A stretch of DNA of 64,000 nt from Pseudomonas graminis (GTDB lineage Bacteria > Pseudomonadota > Gammaproteobacteria > Pseudomonadales > Pseudomonadaceae), in contig NZ_FOHW01000028.1 of NCBI RefSeq assembly GCF_900111735.1, positions 1 through 64,000 on the forward strand, given 5' to 3'. The position numbers and the translations under genes were made by a program. Positions 25,500-33,700 of this stretch are shown here, one piece after another. A model generated the notes under the pieces. It did not search any database, was not told the origin of the DNA, and saw only the letters and a program-made list of their open reading frames with translations. Every line of letters starts with the position of its first letter. Positions within the stretch are counted from its first letter, which is position 1.

Positions 25500-25805
25500 A
25501 TGGCCAAGAAGAGCATGAAAAATCGTGAGCTGAAGCGTCAGCTCACCGTTGCCAAGTACGCTACCAAGCGTGCTGCGCTGAAAGCGATCATCGTGGATCT
25601 GAACGCAAGTCCAGAAGCACGTTGGGAAGCTACGGTCGCACTGCAGAAGCAACCACGTGATGCAAGCGCCTCGCGCATGCGTAACCGTTGCCGTCTGACA
25701 GGTCGTCCGCACGGCGTATACCGCAAGTTCGGCCTCGGCCGTAACATGCTGCGCCAAGCAGCAATGCGTGGCGACGTACCAGGTCTGGTTAAAGCCAGCT
25801 GGTAA
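25500..25805 (+). CDS. rpsN: 30S ribosomal protein S14, zinc-free form
   Basis: A 30S head protein of 101 residues. It is the long C-minus form with no CXXC zinc ribbon, so it needs no zinc. The ATG at 25500 (MAKKSMKNRELKRQL) was chosen over an in-frame extension into rplE. It is followed by an unusually long 214-base gap before rpsH. Confidence 0.97.
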   Translation: MAKKSMKNRELKRQLTVAKYATKRAALKAIIVDLNASPEARWEATVALQKQPRDASASRMRNRCRLTGRPHGVYRKFGLGRNMLRQAAMRGDVPGLVKASW

Positions 25806-25870
25806 GAAGTTATTCTCGCAGTGCGCCCATTGTGTTCACCTCGAACCGATGAGCGTAGAGCCTGAATTTG

Positions 25871-25896
25871 AATCAAGCCCCTTTTGGGGCTTGATT
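25871..25896 (+). terminator. Strong hairpin inside the spc operon
   Basis: AATCAAGCCCC and GGGGCTTGATT form an 11-base perfect stem with a TTTT loop. It is followed by CATTTCC rather than a T-run, so it may be an attenuator or a 3'-end stabiliser rather than a full terminator. Its right arm contains the -35 of the next promoter. Confidence 0.6.
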
Positions 25897-25919
25897 CATT
25901 TCCGGGGTGCGCCTAGAAT
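25891..25919 (+). promoter_or_regulatory. Internal promoter upstream of rpsH
   Basis: -35 TTGATT (25891-25896) and -10 TAGAAT (25914-25919) are 17 bases apart. The start near 25926 would give a 94-base leader with GTGC/GCAC and AGCC/GGCT hairpins before rpsH. Confidence 0.65.
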
Positions 25920-26019
25920 TGCCGGCTCGCCAGAGCCCGTGCTTGCACGTGCCCGGAATTTTAAGGCGATAGGTTGTAGCCGTAAGGCTCATTTTTTTTG
26001 TATCAGGAGCGTCTAGCCC

Positions 26020-26412
26020 ATGAGTATGCAGGACCCGTTAGCGGACATGCTAACTCGTATCCGTAATGCCCAGATGGCTGAAAAGCCCGTCGTAAGCATG
26101 CCATCCTCCACGTTGAAGGTGGCTGTAGCCAAAGTCCTGAAGGACGAAGGTTACATTGCGGGTTATCAGATCAGCAGCGAAACAAAGCCGTTGCTGTCCA
26201 TCGAGCTGAAGTACTTCGAAGGCCGTCCGGTCATCGAAGAAGTGAAGCGCGTTAGCCGTCCAGGCCTGCGTCAGTACAAGTCCGTCGATGAGTTGCCAAA
26301 AGTTCGTGGCGGCCTCGGTGTGTCTATCGTCTCCACCAACAAAGGTGTGATGACGGATCGTGCTGCGCGCGCTGCCGGTGTCGGCGGCGAAGTGCTTTGC
26401 ACAGTGTTCTAA
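26020..26412 (+). CDS. rpsH: 30S ribosomal protein S8
   Basis: Binds 16S helix 21, and in E. coli represses the spc operon. It has 130 residues starting MSMQDPLADMLTRIRNAQMAEK and ending GVGGEVLCTVF. The ribosome-binding site is AGGAG at 26005-26009. Being first behind a hairpin and promoter makes it well placed for feedback control. Confidence 0.97.
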   Translation: MSMQDPLADMLTRIRNAQMAEKPVVSMPSSTLKVAVAKVLKDEGYIAGYQISSETKPLLSIELKYFEGRPVIEEVKRVSRPGLRQYKSVDELPKVRGGLGVSIVSTNKGVMTDRAARAAGVGGEVLCTVF

Positions 26413-26424
26413 GGGGGGATAAGC

Positions 26425-26958
26425 ATGTCACGCGTAGCTAAGAACCCCGTTAAGTTGCCAGCAGGCGTCGAAGTCAAACTCGTCGGCCAGCAGCTTTCGG
26501 TGAAGGGTGCCAAGGGCACTCTAGACCTGAACATCCATTCGTCCGTTGAAATTGTTGAAGAGTCCGGTGAGCTGCGTTTCGCTGCTCGCAATGGCGATCA
26601 ACAAACTCGCGCAATGGCCGGTACCACTCGTGCGTTGGTAAACAACATGGTCCAGGGCGTAAGCCAAGGCTTCGAGCGCAAGCTCCAGCTGGTCGGTGTT
26701 GGTTACAAAGCGCAAGCAAAAGGCATGGTGCTGAACCTGGCCCTTGGCTTCTCGCACCCAGTGGACTACGAATTGCCGGAAGGCATCACCGCTGAGACTC
26801 CCAACCAAACCGATATCGTCATTCGCGGTATCGACAAGCAGTTGGTTGGTCAAGTGGCCGCTGAGATCCGCGACTTCCGCCGTCCAGAGCCGTACAAAGG
26901 CAAAGGCGTGCGTTACGCGGACGAAGTCGTCCGTCGTAAAGAAGCCAAGAAGAAGTAG
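26425..26958 (+). CDS. rplF: 50S ribosomal protein L6
   Basis: Sits near the sarcin-ricin loop. It has 177 residues with two similar domains and the C-terminal RRPEPYKGKGVRYADE signature. It starts 12 bases after rpsH. Confidence 0.97.
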   Translation: MSRVAKNPVKLPAGVEVKLVGQQLSVKGAKGTLDLNIHSSVEIVEESGELRFAARNGDQQTRAMAGTTRALVNNMVQGVSQGFERKLQLVGVGYKAQAKGMVLNLALGFSHPVDYELPEGITAETPNQTDIVIRGIDKQLVGQVAAEIRDFRRPEPYKGKGVRYADEVVRRKEAKKK

Positions 26959-26968
26959 GGCATAGCAA

Positions 26969-27319
26969 ATGACCGTCAAAAAAGTTACCCGACTGCGTCG
27001 CGCTCGCAAAGCACGCCTGAAAATGCACGAGCTAGAAGTCGTGCGTCTCTGCGTGTACCGCTCTTCGCAGCACATTTATGCCCAGGTCATCTCGGCCGAC
27101 GGCAGCAAAGTCCTGGCAAACGCCTCGACTTTGGACAAAGAACTGCGTGATGGCGCCACTGGCAACATCGACGCGGCCACTAAAGTTGGCCAGCTGATCG
27201 CTGAGCGTGCGAAAGCCGCCGGTGTATCGCAAGTGGCTTTTGATCGTTCTGGCTTCAAGTACCACGGCCGCGTTAAGGCGCTGGCTGATGCTGCTCGTGA
27301 AGGCGGGCTGGAGTTCTAA
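26969..27319 (+). CDS. rplR: 50S ribosomal protein L18
   Basis: Binds 5S rRNA. It has 116 residues, a basic N-terminus (KKVTRLRRARKARLKMHEL) and the terminal FDRSGFKYHGRVKALADAAREGG. Confidence 0.97.
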   Translation: MTVKKVTRLRRARKARLKMHELEVVRLCVYRSSQHIYAQVISADGSKVLANASTLDKELRDGATGNIDAATKVGQLIAERAKAAGVSQVAFDRSGFKYHGRVKALADAAREGGLEF

Positions 27320-27322
27320 GTT

Positions 27323-27823
27323 ATGTCAAATAACGACCAAAAACGCGACGAAGGCTACATCGAGAAGCTGGTACAAGTTAATCGCGTAGCAAAAACCGTT
27401 AAAGGCGGCCGTATCTTCACCTTCACCGCGTTGACCGTGGTTGGTGACGGTAAAGGGCGCGTTGGCTTCGGCCGTGGCAAGTCACGTGAAGTGCCTGCCG
27501 CGATCCAGAAGGCAATGGAAGCTGCTCGCCGCAACATGATCCAGGTTGATCTGAACGGCACTACTCTGCAGTACGCCATCAAGTCCGCTCATGGGGCTTC
27601 GAAGGTTTACATGCAGCCTGCGTCGGAAGGTACCGGCATCATCGCTGGCGGCGCAATGCGCGCTGTCCTCGAAGTTGCTGGCGTCCACAACGTTCTGGCC
27701 AAGTGCTACGGTTCGACTAACCCGGTCAACGTTGTTCACGCAACGTTCAAGGGTTTGAAAACCATGCAGTCCCCTGAGTCCATCGCTGCTAAGCGCGGCC
27801 TGAACGTCCAGGAGATTTTCTGA
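27323..27823 (+). CDS. rpsE: 30S ribosomal protein S5
   Basis: Acts in decoding fidelity and mRNA unwinding. It has 166 residues with the dsRBD-like N-terminal domain (VNRVAKTVKGGRIFTFTALTVVGDG), the loop mutated in spectinomycin resistance (unchanged in appearance), and GSTNPVNVVHATFKGL. It lies three bases after rplR. Confidence 0.97.
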   Translation: MSNNDQKRDEGYIEKLVQVNRVAKTVKGGRIFTFTALTVVGDGKGRVGFGRGKSREVPAAIQKAMEAARRNMIQVDLNGTTLQYAIKSAHGASKVYMQPASEGTGIIAGGAMRAVLEVAGVHNVLAKCYGSTNPVNVVHATFKGLKTMQSPESIAAKRGLNVQEIF

Positions 27824-27825
27824 TC

Positions 27826-28002
27826 ATGGCTACCGTTAAAGTAACGTTGATCAAAAGCATGACCGGCCGCATCCCTAACCACAAATTGTGCGTTAAGGGT
27901 TTGGGTCTGCGTCGCATCGGTCACACTGTAGAAGTCGTTGATACCCCGGAAAACCGTGGGATGATCAACAAGGCTTACTACATGCTGCGCGTCGAGGGTT
28001 AA
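27826..28002 (+). CDS. rpmD: 50S ribosomal protein L30
   Basis: A 58-residue protein, MATVKVTLIKSMTGRIPNHK through INKAYYMLRVEG, matching the L30 family over its full length. The ATG is 2 bases after the rpsE stop and the stop is 3 bases before rplO. Confidence 0.96.
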   Translation: MATVKVTLIKSMTGRIPNHKLCVKGLGLRRIGHTVEVVDTPENRGMINKAYYMLRVEG

Positions 28003-28005
28003 TCG

Positions 28006-28437
28006 ATGAAACTCAATGATCTGAGTCCAGCGCCGGGTTCCCGTCGCGAAAAGCATCGTCCGGGCCGTGGTATCGGTAGTGGTTTGGGTAAGACCGGTGG
28101 CCGTGGCCACAAAGGTCAGACCTCCCGCTCCGGTGGCACCATTGCTCCGGGCTTCGAAGGCGGCCAACAGCCGTTGCATCGTCGTCTGCCTAAGTTCGGC
28201 TTCGTCTCTTTGAAAGCTATGGATCGTGCTGAAGTTCGCACCTCCGAGCTGGCTAAAGTTGAAGGCGTCGTCACTGTGCAGTCCCTGAAGGATGCCAACG
28301 TGATCAACCAAAACGTACAGCGTGTGAAAATCATGCTGTCCGGTGAGGTTACTCGCGCAGTCACCCTTAAAGGTATCGCAGCCACCAAAGGTGCGCGTGC
28401 GGCTATCGAAGCAGCTGGCGGCAAGTTCGAGGAATAA
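28006..28437 (+). CDS. rplO: 50S ribosomal protein L15
   Basis: A late assembly protein of 143 residues with the glycine- and arginine-rich N-terminus (GRGIGSGLGKTGGRGHKGQ) and the C-terminal AIEAAGGKFEE. Its stop codon directly abuts the secY ATG. Confidence 0.97.
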   Translation: MKLNDLSPAPGSRREKHRPGRGIGSGLGKTGGRGHKGQTSRSGGTIAPGFEGGQQPLHRRLPKFGFVSLKAMDRAEVRTSELAKVEGVVTVQSLKDANVINQNVQRVKIMLSGEVTRAVTLKGIAATKGARAAIEAAGGKFEE

Positions 28438-29769
28438 ATGGCTAAGCAAGGTGCTCTCTCAGCGCTAGGCAAAAGCGGCGGGTTGTCCGAACTCTGGGCT
28501 CGTCTGCGTTTCCTGTTCCTGGCGATTATCGTCTATCGGATCGGTGCGCATATCCCAGTTCCGGGTATCAACCCTGACCGTCTGGCGGACCTGTTTCGAC
28601 AGAATGAGGGGACCATTCTTAGCTTGTTCAACATGTTTTCCGGCGGTGCGCTGGAGCGCATGAGCATTTTTGCACTGGGGATCATGCCGTATATCTCGGC
28701 GTCGATCATCATGCAGCTCATGACCGCAGTCAGCCCGCAGCTGGAGCAGTTGAAGAAGGAAGGTGAGGCTGGTCGTCGTAAGATCAGCCAGTACACCCGC
28801 TATGGCACCGTCGTCCTGGCCCTGGTTCAAGCTATTGGCATGTCCATTGGCTTGGCCGGGCAGGGCGTTGCGTTCTCAGCAGATATCGGCTTCCACTTCG
28901 TTGCAGTCACCACTTTTGTAGCGGGTGCACTGTTCATGATGTGGCTAGGCGAGCAGATCACTGAGCGTGGTGTTGGCAACGGTATCTCGATGTTGATTTT
29001 TTCGGGTATCGTTGCCGGTCTTCCGAGAGCGATCGGGCAGTCTTTCGAGTCTGCTCGTCAAGGTGATATCAATATCTTCGCTTTGGTCGCCATCGGTTTG
29101 CTGGCAGTAGCGATCATCGGTTTCGTGGTGTTCATCGAGCGTGGTCAGCGTCGTATTGCTGTTCACTACGCGAAGCGTCAGCAGGGCCGTAAGGTCTTCG
29201 CTGCGCAGACGAGCCACTTGCCGTTGAAAGTGAACATGGCGGGTGTTATTCCTGCCATTTTCGCTAGCAGCATCTTGCTGTTTCCGGCTTCGCTGGGTGC
29301 CTGGTTCGGTCAGTCTGAGGGTATGGGCTGGTTGCAGGACATCTCGCAGTCGATCGCACCTGGTCAGCCGTTGAATATTCTGCTGTTTAGTGCAGGGATT
29401 ATTTTCTTCTGCTTCTTCTATACGGCTTTGATGTTCAATCCGAAAGACGTAGCGGAAAACCTGAAGAAGTCCGGTGCCTTTATTCCGGGCATTCGTCCTG
29501 GTGAGCAGTCTGCGCGCTATATTGATGGCGTTCTGACTCGTCTGACCATGTTCGGTGCTCTCTATATGATGGCCGTATGCTTGCTTCCACAGTTTCTCGT
29601 GGTCGCTGCAAACGTGCCGTTTTACCTTGGCGGGACCTCGTTGCTGATCGTGGTCGTGGTTGTGATGGACTTCATGTCCCAAGTGCAATCGCACCTCGTT
29701 TCGCACCAGTATGAATCCCTGATGAAGAAAGCCAACCTGAAGGGCTACGGCAGCGGCATGCTGCGCTGA
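28438..29769 (+). CDS. secY: SecY protein-translocation channel subunit
   Basis: The ten-helix channel of the Sec translocon. It has 443 residues with the plug-region and lateral-gate segments, the TM signature [14 protein letters not shown], and the C-terminal cytoplasmic [14 protein letters not shown]. The ATG begins on the base after the rplO stop. It partners with SecE (2687). Confidence 0.97.
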
Positions 29770-29797
29770 AGCACCCATAAGGTTCGAGGAGTTGGTG

Positions 29798-29914
29798 ATG
29801 AAAGTTCGTGCATCGGTGAAAAAGCTGTGCCGCAACTGCAAGATTATTCGCCGCGAAGGTGTTGTTCGAGTAATTTGCAGCGCGGAACCACGTCACAAGC
29901 AGCGCCAAGGCTAA
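29798..29914 (+). CDS. rpmJ: 50S ribosomal protein L36, zinc-binding form
   Basis: A 38-residue protein, [20 protein letters not shown] onward. It keeps the zinc ribbon ligands C11, C14, C27 and H33, so it is the C-plus paralogue used when zinc is plentiful. It has GAGG upstream, 28 bases after secY, and is the last gene before the hairpin that closes the spc operon. Confidence 0.96.
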
Positions 29915-29930
29915 ATGTGATCTGTGCTAA

Positions 29931-29970
29931 AAGCCCAGCAGCTAGTGCGCTGCTGGGTTGATTATTTGTT
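29931..29970 (+). terminator. Terminator of the spc operon
   Basis: CCCAGCAGC (29934-29942) pairs with GCTGCTGGG (29949-29957) around TAGTGC, flanked by AA and TT, followed by TTGATTATTTGTT. The T-run is interrupted, so termination may be partial. Confidence 0.72.
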
Positions 29971-29986
29971 ATTACAGCGATATTAT
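29958..29986 (+). promoter_or_regulatory. Sigma-70 promoter of the alpha operon
   Basis: -35 TTGATT (29958-29963) and -10 TATTAT (29981-29986) are 17 bases apart. It starts one base after the hairpin arm. The expected start near 29993 leaves about 53 bases of leader before rpsM. Confidence 0.75.
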
Positions 29987-30045
29987 CTCGCGCCCTATTT
30001 CTTGGCTTCCGGGGCGTAGGTAGCTGTCAATTGGAGTCCCACTGA

Positions 30046-30402
30046 ATGGCCCGTATTGCAGGCGTTAACATTCCAGATAACAAGCATACTGTTATCTCGC
30101 TGACCTACATCTATGGTGTTGGTCGCACAACTGCACACAAAATCTGTGCTACTACCGGGGTTAACCCGGCGGTAAAGATCAAAGATCTGAGCGACGAGCA
30201 GATTGAACAGCTGCGTGGCGAAGTCGCGAAGTTCACCACTGAAGGTGATCTGCGTCGCGAAATCAACATGAAAATCAAGCGCTTGATGGACCTCGGTTGC
30301 TATCGCGGTCTGCGTCATCGTCGTGGTCTTCCAGTGCGCGGTCAGCGTACCAAGACTAACGCGCGTACCCGTAAAGGTCCGCGTAAGCCGATCCGCAAGT
30401 AA
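30046..30402 (+). CDS. rpsM: 30S ribosomal protein S13
   Basis: A head protein bridging to the 50S subunit. It has 118 residues starting MARIAGVNIPDNKHTVISLTY and a basic tail, RGQRTKTNARTRKGPRKPIRK. First gene of the alpha operon. In E. coli, S4 represses this operon through a pseudoknot at rpsM; I did not resolve such a fold here. Confidence 0.97.
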   Translation: MARIAGVNIPDNKHTVISLTYIYGVGRTTAHKICATTGVNPAVKIKDLSDEQIEQLRGEVAKFTTEGDLRREINMKIKRLMDLGCYRGLRHRRGLPVRGQRTKTNARTRKGPRKPIRK

Positions 30403-30432
30403 TCGCACCAGCGAATCGACAGGAATTAAATC

Positions 30433-30822
30433 ATGGCAAAACCTGCTGCTCGTCCTCGTAAGAAAGTTAAAAAGACAGTGGTTGATGGCATCGCCCACAT
30501 CCATGCATCTTTTAACAACACAATCGTGACCATCACCGACCGTCAAGGTAACGCTCTGTCCTGGGCAACCTCCGGTGGTTCGGGTTTCCGCGGTTCCCGC
30601 AAGTCCACGCCGTTTGCTGCTCAAGTAGCTGCTGAACGTGCTGGTCAAGCTGCGCTGGAATACGGCCTGAAAAACCTCGACGTTAACGTCAAAGGTCCAG
30701 GTCCAGGTCGTGAATCTGCTGTCCGTGCTTTGAACGGCTGCGGCTACAAGATCGCCAGCATCACCGACGTGACGCCAATCCCGCACAACGGGTGCCGTCC
30801 GCCGAAGAAGCGCCGCGTGTAA
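30433..30822 (+). CDS. rpsK: 30S ribosomal protein S11
   Basis: A platform protein near the mRNA exit. It has 129 residues with AHIHASFNNTIVTITDRQGN and the C-terminal PHNGCRPPKKRRV, the site of isoaspartate formation in this family. Confidence 0.97.
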   Translation: MAKPAARPRKKVKKTVVDGIAHIHASFNNTIVTITDRQGNALSWATSGGSGFRGSRKSTPFAAQVAAERAGQAALEYGLKNLDVNVKGPGPGRESAVRALNGCGYKIASITDVTPIPHNGCRPPKKRRV

Positions 30823-30840
30823 TCCAGGAGATTGTAAAGA

Positions 30841-31461
30841 ATGGCTCGTTACATTGGTCCAAAATGCAAACTCGCTCGTCGCGAAGGCACCGATCTCTTT
30901 CTGAAGAGCGGCGTGCGCGCGATCGAATCGAAGTGCAACATCGAAGCAGCACCTGGTATCCACGGCCAACGCCGCGGTCGCCAGTCCGACTACGGCACCC
31001 AACTGCGTGAAAAGCAGAAGGTCCGTCGTATTTATGGCGTTCTCGAGCGTCAGTTCAGCGGTTACTACAAAGAAGCTGCCGGCAAGAAAGGCGCAACTGG
31101 TGAGAACCTGCTGCAACTGCTCGAATGCCGTCTGGACAACGTTGTGTACCGCATGGGCTTCGGTTCGACTCGTGCCGAATCGCGTCAGCTGGTATCGCAC
31201 AAGTCGGTAAGCGTAAACGGCAAAACCGTTAACGTTCCGTCCTACCAGGTCCGTGCTGGTGACGTAGTGGCAATTCGCGAAAAAGCGAAGAACCAACTGC
31301 GTATCGTCCAGGCTCTCGATCTGTGTGCCCAACGTGGCCGCGTAGAATGGGTAGAAGTAGACACTGAGAAAAAATCTGGCGTCTTCAAAAGCGTTCCAGC
31401 TCGCAGTGATCTGTCCGCCGACATCAACGAAAGCCTGATTGTCGAGCTCTACTCCAAGTAA
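30841..31461 (+). CDS. rpsD: 30S ribosomal protein S4
   Basis: A primary 16S-binding protein, fidelity factor and likely repressor of this operon. It has 206 residues with an N-terminal MARYIGPKCKLARREGTDL and an S4 RNA-binding domain (LECRLDNVVYRMGFGSTRAESRQ). Confidence 0.97.
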   Translation: MARYIGPKCKLARREGTDLFLKSGVRAIESKCNIEAAPGIHGQRRGRQSDYGTQLREKQKVRRIYGVLERQFSGYYKEAAGKKGATGENLLQLLECRLDNVVYRMGFGSTRAESRQLVSHKSVSVNGKTVNVPSYQVRAGDVVAIREKAKNQLRIVQALDLCAQRGRVEWVEVDTEKKSGVFKSVPARSDLSADINESLIVELYSK

Positions 31462-31483
31462 GGGCTAGAAAATAGGTGCATCC

Positions 31484-32485
31484 ATGCAGATTTCGGTAAA
31501 TGAGTTCCTGACACCCCGCCACATTGATGTGCAGGTTGTCAGTCCGACCCGCGCCAAGATCACTCTCGAGCCTCTCGAGCGTGGTTTCGGCCATACCCTG
31601 GGCAACGCGCTGCGCCGCATCCTGTTGTCCTCCATGCCCGGCTGTGCAGTAGTCGAGGCCGAGATTGACGGTGTGCTCCATGAGTACAGCGCCATCGAAG
31701 GTGTACAGGAAGATGTCATTGAAATCCTGTTGAACCTTAAAGGTCTGGCTATCAAGCTGCACGGTCGAGACGAAGTTACGCTGACCTTGTCGAAGAAGGG
31801 TTCGGGGGTGGTTACCGCTGCCGATATTCAGCTGGATCATGATGTCGAGATCGTTAACCCCGATCACGTAATCGCTAACCTGGCGTCTAACGGCGCCCTG
31901 AACATGAAGCTCGTCGTAGCTCGTGGTCGCGGTTATGAACCAGCAGACTCGCGTCAGAGCGATGAAGACGAAAGCCGCAGCATTGGTCGCTTGCAGCTCG
32001 ACTCTTCGTTCAGCCCGGTTCGTCGCATCGCATACGTGGTGGAAAACGCCCGTGTCGAGCAGCGTACCAACCTGGACAAGCTGGTTATTGATCTGGAAAC
32101 CAACGGTACTCTGGATCCTGAAGAGGCTATCCGTCGTGCAGCAACCATTCTGCAACAGCAGTTGGCTGCGTTCGTCGACCTCAAAGGTGACAGCGAACCC
32201 GTTGTAGTCGAACAGGAAGACGAGATCGATCCGATCCTGCTTCGTCCGGTTGACGATTTGGAACTGACCGTACGTTCGGCCAACTGCCTTAAGGCGGAGA
32301 ACATTTACTACATCGGCGACCTGATTCAGCGCACCGAAGTAGAACTGTTGAAGACTCCGAACCTGGGCAAGAAATCCTTGACCGAGATCAAGGACGTTCT
32401 GGCTTCTCGTGGTCTCTCCCTCGGCATGCGCCTCGACAACTGGCCGCCTGCAAGTCTTAAGAAGGACGACAAGGCGACTGCCTGA
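31484..32485 (+). CDS. rpoA: RNA polymerase alpha subunit
   Basis: Its dimer nucleates polymerase assembly. The 333 residues contain the N-terminal domain (LEPLERGFGHTLGNALRRILLSSMPG), a flexible linker, and the C-terminal domain (about 250-320) that binds UP elements and activators such as ANR (VRSANCLKAENIYYIGDL, then LGKKSLTEIKDVLASRG). It lies 22 bases after rpsD. Confidence 0.98.
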   Translation: MQISVNEFLTPRHIDVQVVSPTRAKITLEPLERGFGHTLGNALRRILLSSMPGCAVVEAEIDGVLHEYSAIEGVQEDVIEILLNLKGLAIKLHGRDEVTLTLSKKGSGVVTAADIQLDHDVEIVNPDHVIANLASNGALNMKLVVARGRGYEPADSRQSDEDESRSIGRLQLDSSFSPVRRIAYVVENARVEQRTNLDKLVIDLETNGTLDPEEAIRRAATILQQQLAAFVDLKGDSEPVVVEQEDEIDPILLRPVDDLELTVRSANCLKAENIYYIGDLIQRTEVELLKTPNLGKKSLTEIKDVLASRGLSLGMRLDNWPPASLKKDDKATA

Positions 32486-32527
32486 TCGTCGTAATCACCG
32501 AACGTAGTGTTTGGTAAGGAATGAACC

Positions 32528-32914
32528 ATGCGTCATCGTAAAAGTGGACGTCACCTGAGCCGTACCAGCTCTCACCGTAAGGCCATGTTCCAAAACATGG
32601 CGGTGTCGCTGTTCGAGCACGAGCTGATCAAAACTACCCTGCCGAAAGCCAAAGAACTGCGTCGCGTTGCTGAGCCGCTGATCACCTTGGCCAAGATTGA
32701 CAGCGTTGCTAACCGTCGTCTGGCATTTGACCGTACCCGTTCGAAAGAAATGGTCGGCAAACTGTTCAACGATCTGGGCAAGCGTTATGCAACTCGTGAG
32801 GGTGGCTACCTGCGCATCCTCAAGTGCGGCTTCCGCGCTGGCGACAACGCGCCAATGGCGTACGTCGAACTGGTTGACCGTCCTGTCGGTGGCTCTGTAG
32901 AAGCCGCTGAATAA
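32528..32914 (+). CDS. rplQ: 50S ribosomal protein L17
   Basis: The last gene of the alpha operon. It has 128 residues starting MRHRKSGRHLSRTSSHRKAMF and ending ELVDRPVGGSVEAAE, with a terminator 19 bases after the stop. Confidence 0.97.
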   Translation: MRHRKSGRHLSRTSSHRKAMFQNMAVSLFEHELIKTTLPKAKELRRVAEPLITLAKIDSVANRRLAFDRTRSKEMVGKLFNDLGKRYATREGGYLRILKCGFRAGDNAPMAYVELVDRPVGGSVEAAE

Positions 32915-32933
32915 GATATCAGTCAATACAAAG

Positions 32934-32958
32934 AACCGGGCCTAGTGCCCGGTTTTTT
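32934..32958 (+). terminator. Terminator after rplQ
   Basis: AACCGGGC pairs with GCCCGGTT around CTAGT and is followed by TTTT. It closes the ribosomal superoperon. Confidence 0.92.
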
Positions 32959-33164
32959 GTTTCCTGCCAAAACCACTTTTAAGCCTGAATTGCGCCCAGA
33001 ACGAGCTGATTCTAAGTGCTAAACGGAACCTTCCTCATTTACCCGTCTTTTCGACACCAAATGCCCGAATTTCGCAGTATTTCTACTGTTATTTGTCCTC
33101 TCGCTGGGTGACCAACCAGTCTTGTTGGTTCAAACTAACGCCTTTCACGAGGAGATGGACGGCG

Positions 33165-33629
33165 ATGCAAGGCCACCCCGATGTAATTGATTACCTCAAC
33201 ACGCTGTTGACTGGCGAACTGGCTGCGCGCGACCAGTATTTCGTCCACTCGCGGATGTACGAAGATTGGGGTTTCAGCAAGCTGTACGAACGCATCAACC
33301 ACGAGATGGAAGAAGAGGCTCAACACGCTGATGCGTTGATGCGCCGGATTCTAATGCTTGAAGGCACCCCCCGCATGCGTCCGGACGATCTCGACGTGGG
33401 TACCACGGTGCCTGAGATGCTCGCCAGTGACCTTCGTCTTGAGTACAAGGTGCGAGCCGCACTGTGCAAAGGTATTGCGCTCTGTGAGCAACACAGAGAT
33501 TACGTCAGCCGTGACATCCTCCGCATTCAGCTCGCTGACACCGAAGAAGACCACACTTACTGGCTTGAAAAGCAGCTGGGCCTGATCAAATCCATCGGCC
33601 TCCAGAACTACCTTCAGTCGCAATTCTGA
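33165..33629 (+). CDS. bfr: Bacterial ferritin / bacterioferritin-like iron store
   Basis: A 154-residue four-helix ferritin subunit that should oxidise Fe(II) and store iron in a 24-mer. The diiron ligands are present: E18, E51, H54, E93, E127, H130. Position 52, the haem-binding Met of true bacterioferritins, is Ala, as in P. aeruginosa FtnA (PA4235, once called BfrA), where it is Thr. It is therefore probably a haem-free ferritin despite the usual bfr name. The ATG at 33165 with GAGGAG at 33149-33154 was chosen over a longer frame. An ACCAAC/GTTGGT hairpin (33111-33129) lies in the leader. Convergent with uvrA. Confidence 0.9.
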   Translation: MQGHPDVIDYLNTLLTGELAARDQYFVHSRMYEDWGFSKLYERINHEMEEEAQHADALMRRILMLEGTPRMRPDDLDVGTTVPEMLASDLRLEYKVRAALCKGIALCEQHRDYVSRDILRIQLADTEEDHTYWLEKQLGLIKSIGLQNYLQSQF

Positions 33630-33644
33630 ACACTGCGACCGTCG

Positions 33645-33687
33645 CAAAAAAAAGCCCCTGCCGCGTATCGCGACAGGGGCTTTTTGT
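33645..33687 (+). terminator. Bidirectional terminator between bfr and uvrA
   Basis: AAAAGCCCCTG and CAGGGGCTTTTT form a stem extended by CGCG/CGCG, with A-runs and T-runs on both sides, so it can end both convergent transcripts. Confidence 0.92.
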
Positions 33688-33700
33688 TACAGTCATGGGA

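Noticed and set aside
25768..26016. An 82-codon frame in the rpsN-rpsH gap
   Set aside because: It overlaps the end of rpsN, has no ribosome-binding site and covers the hairpin and promoter described for this gap.
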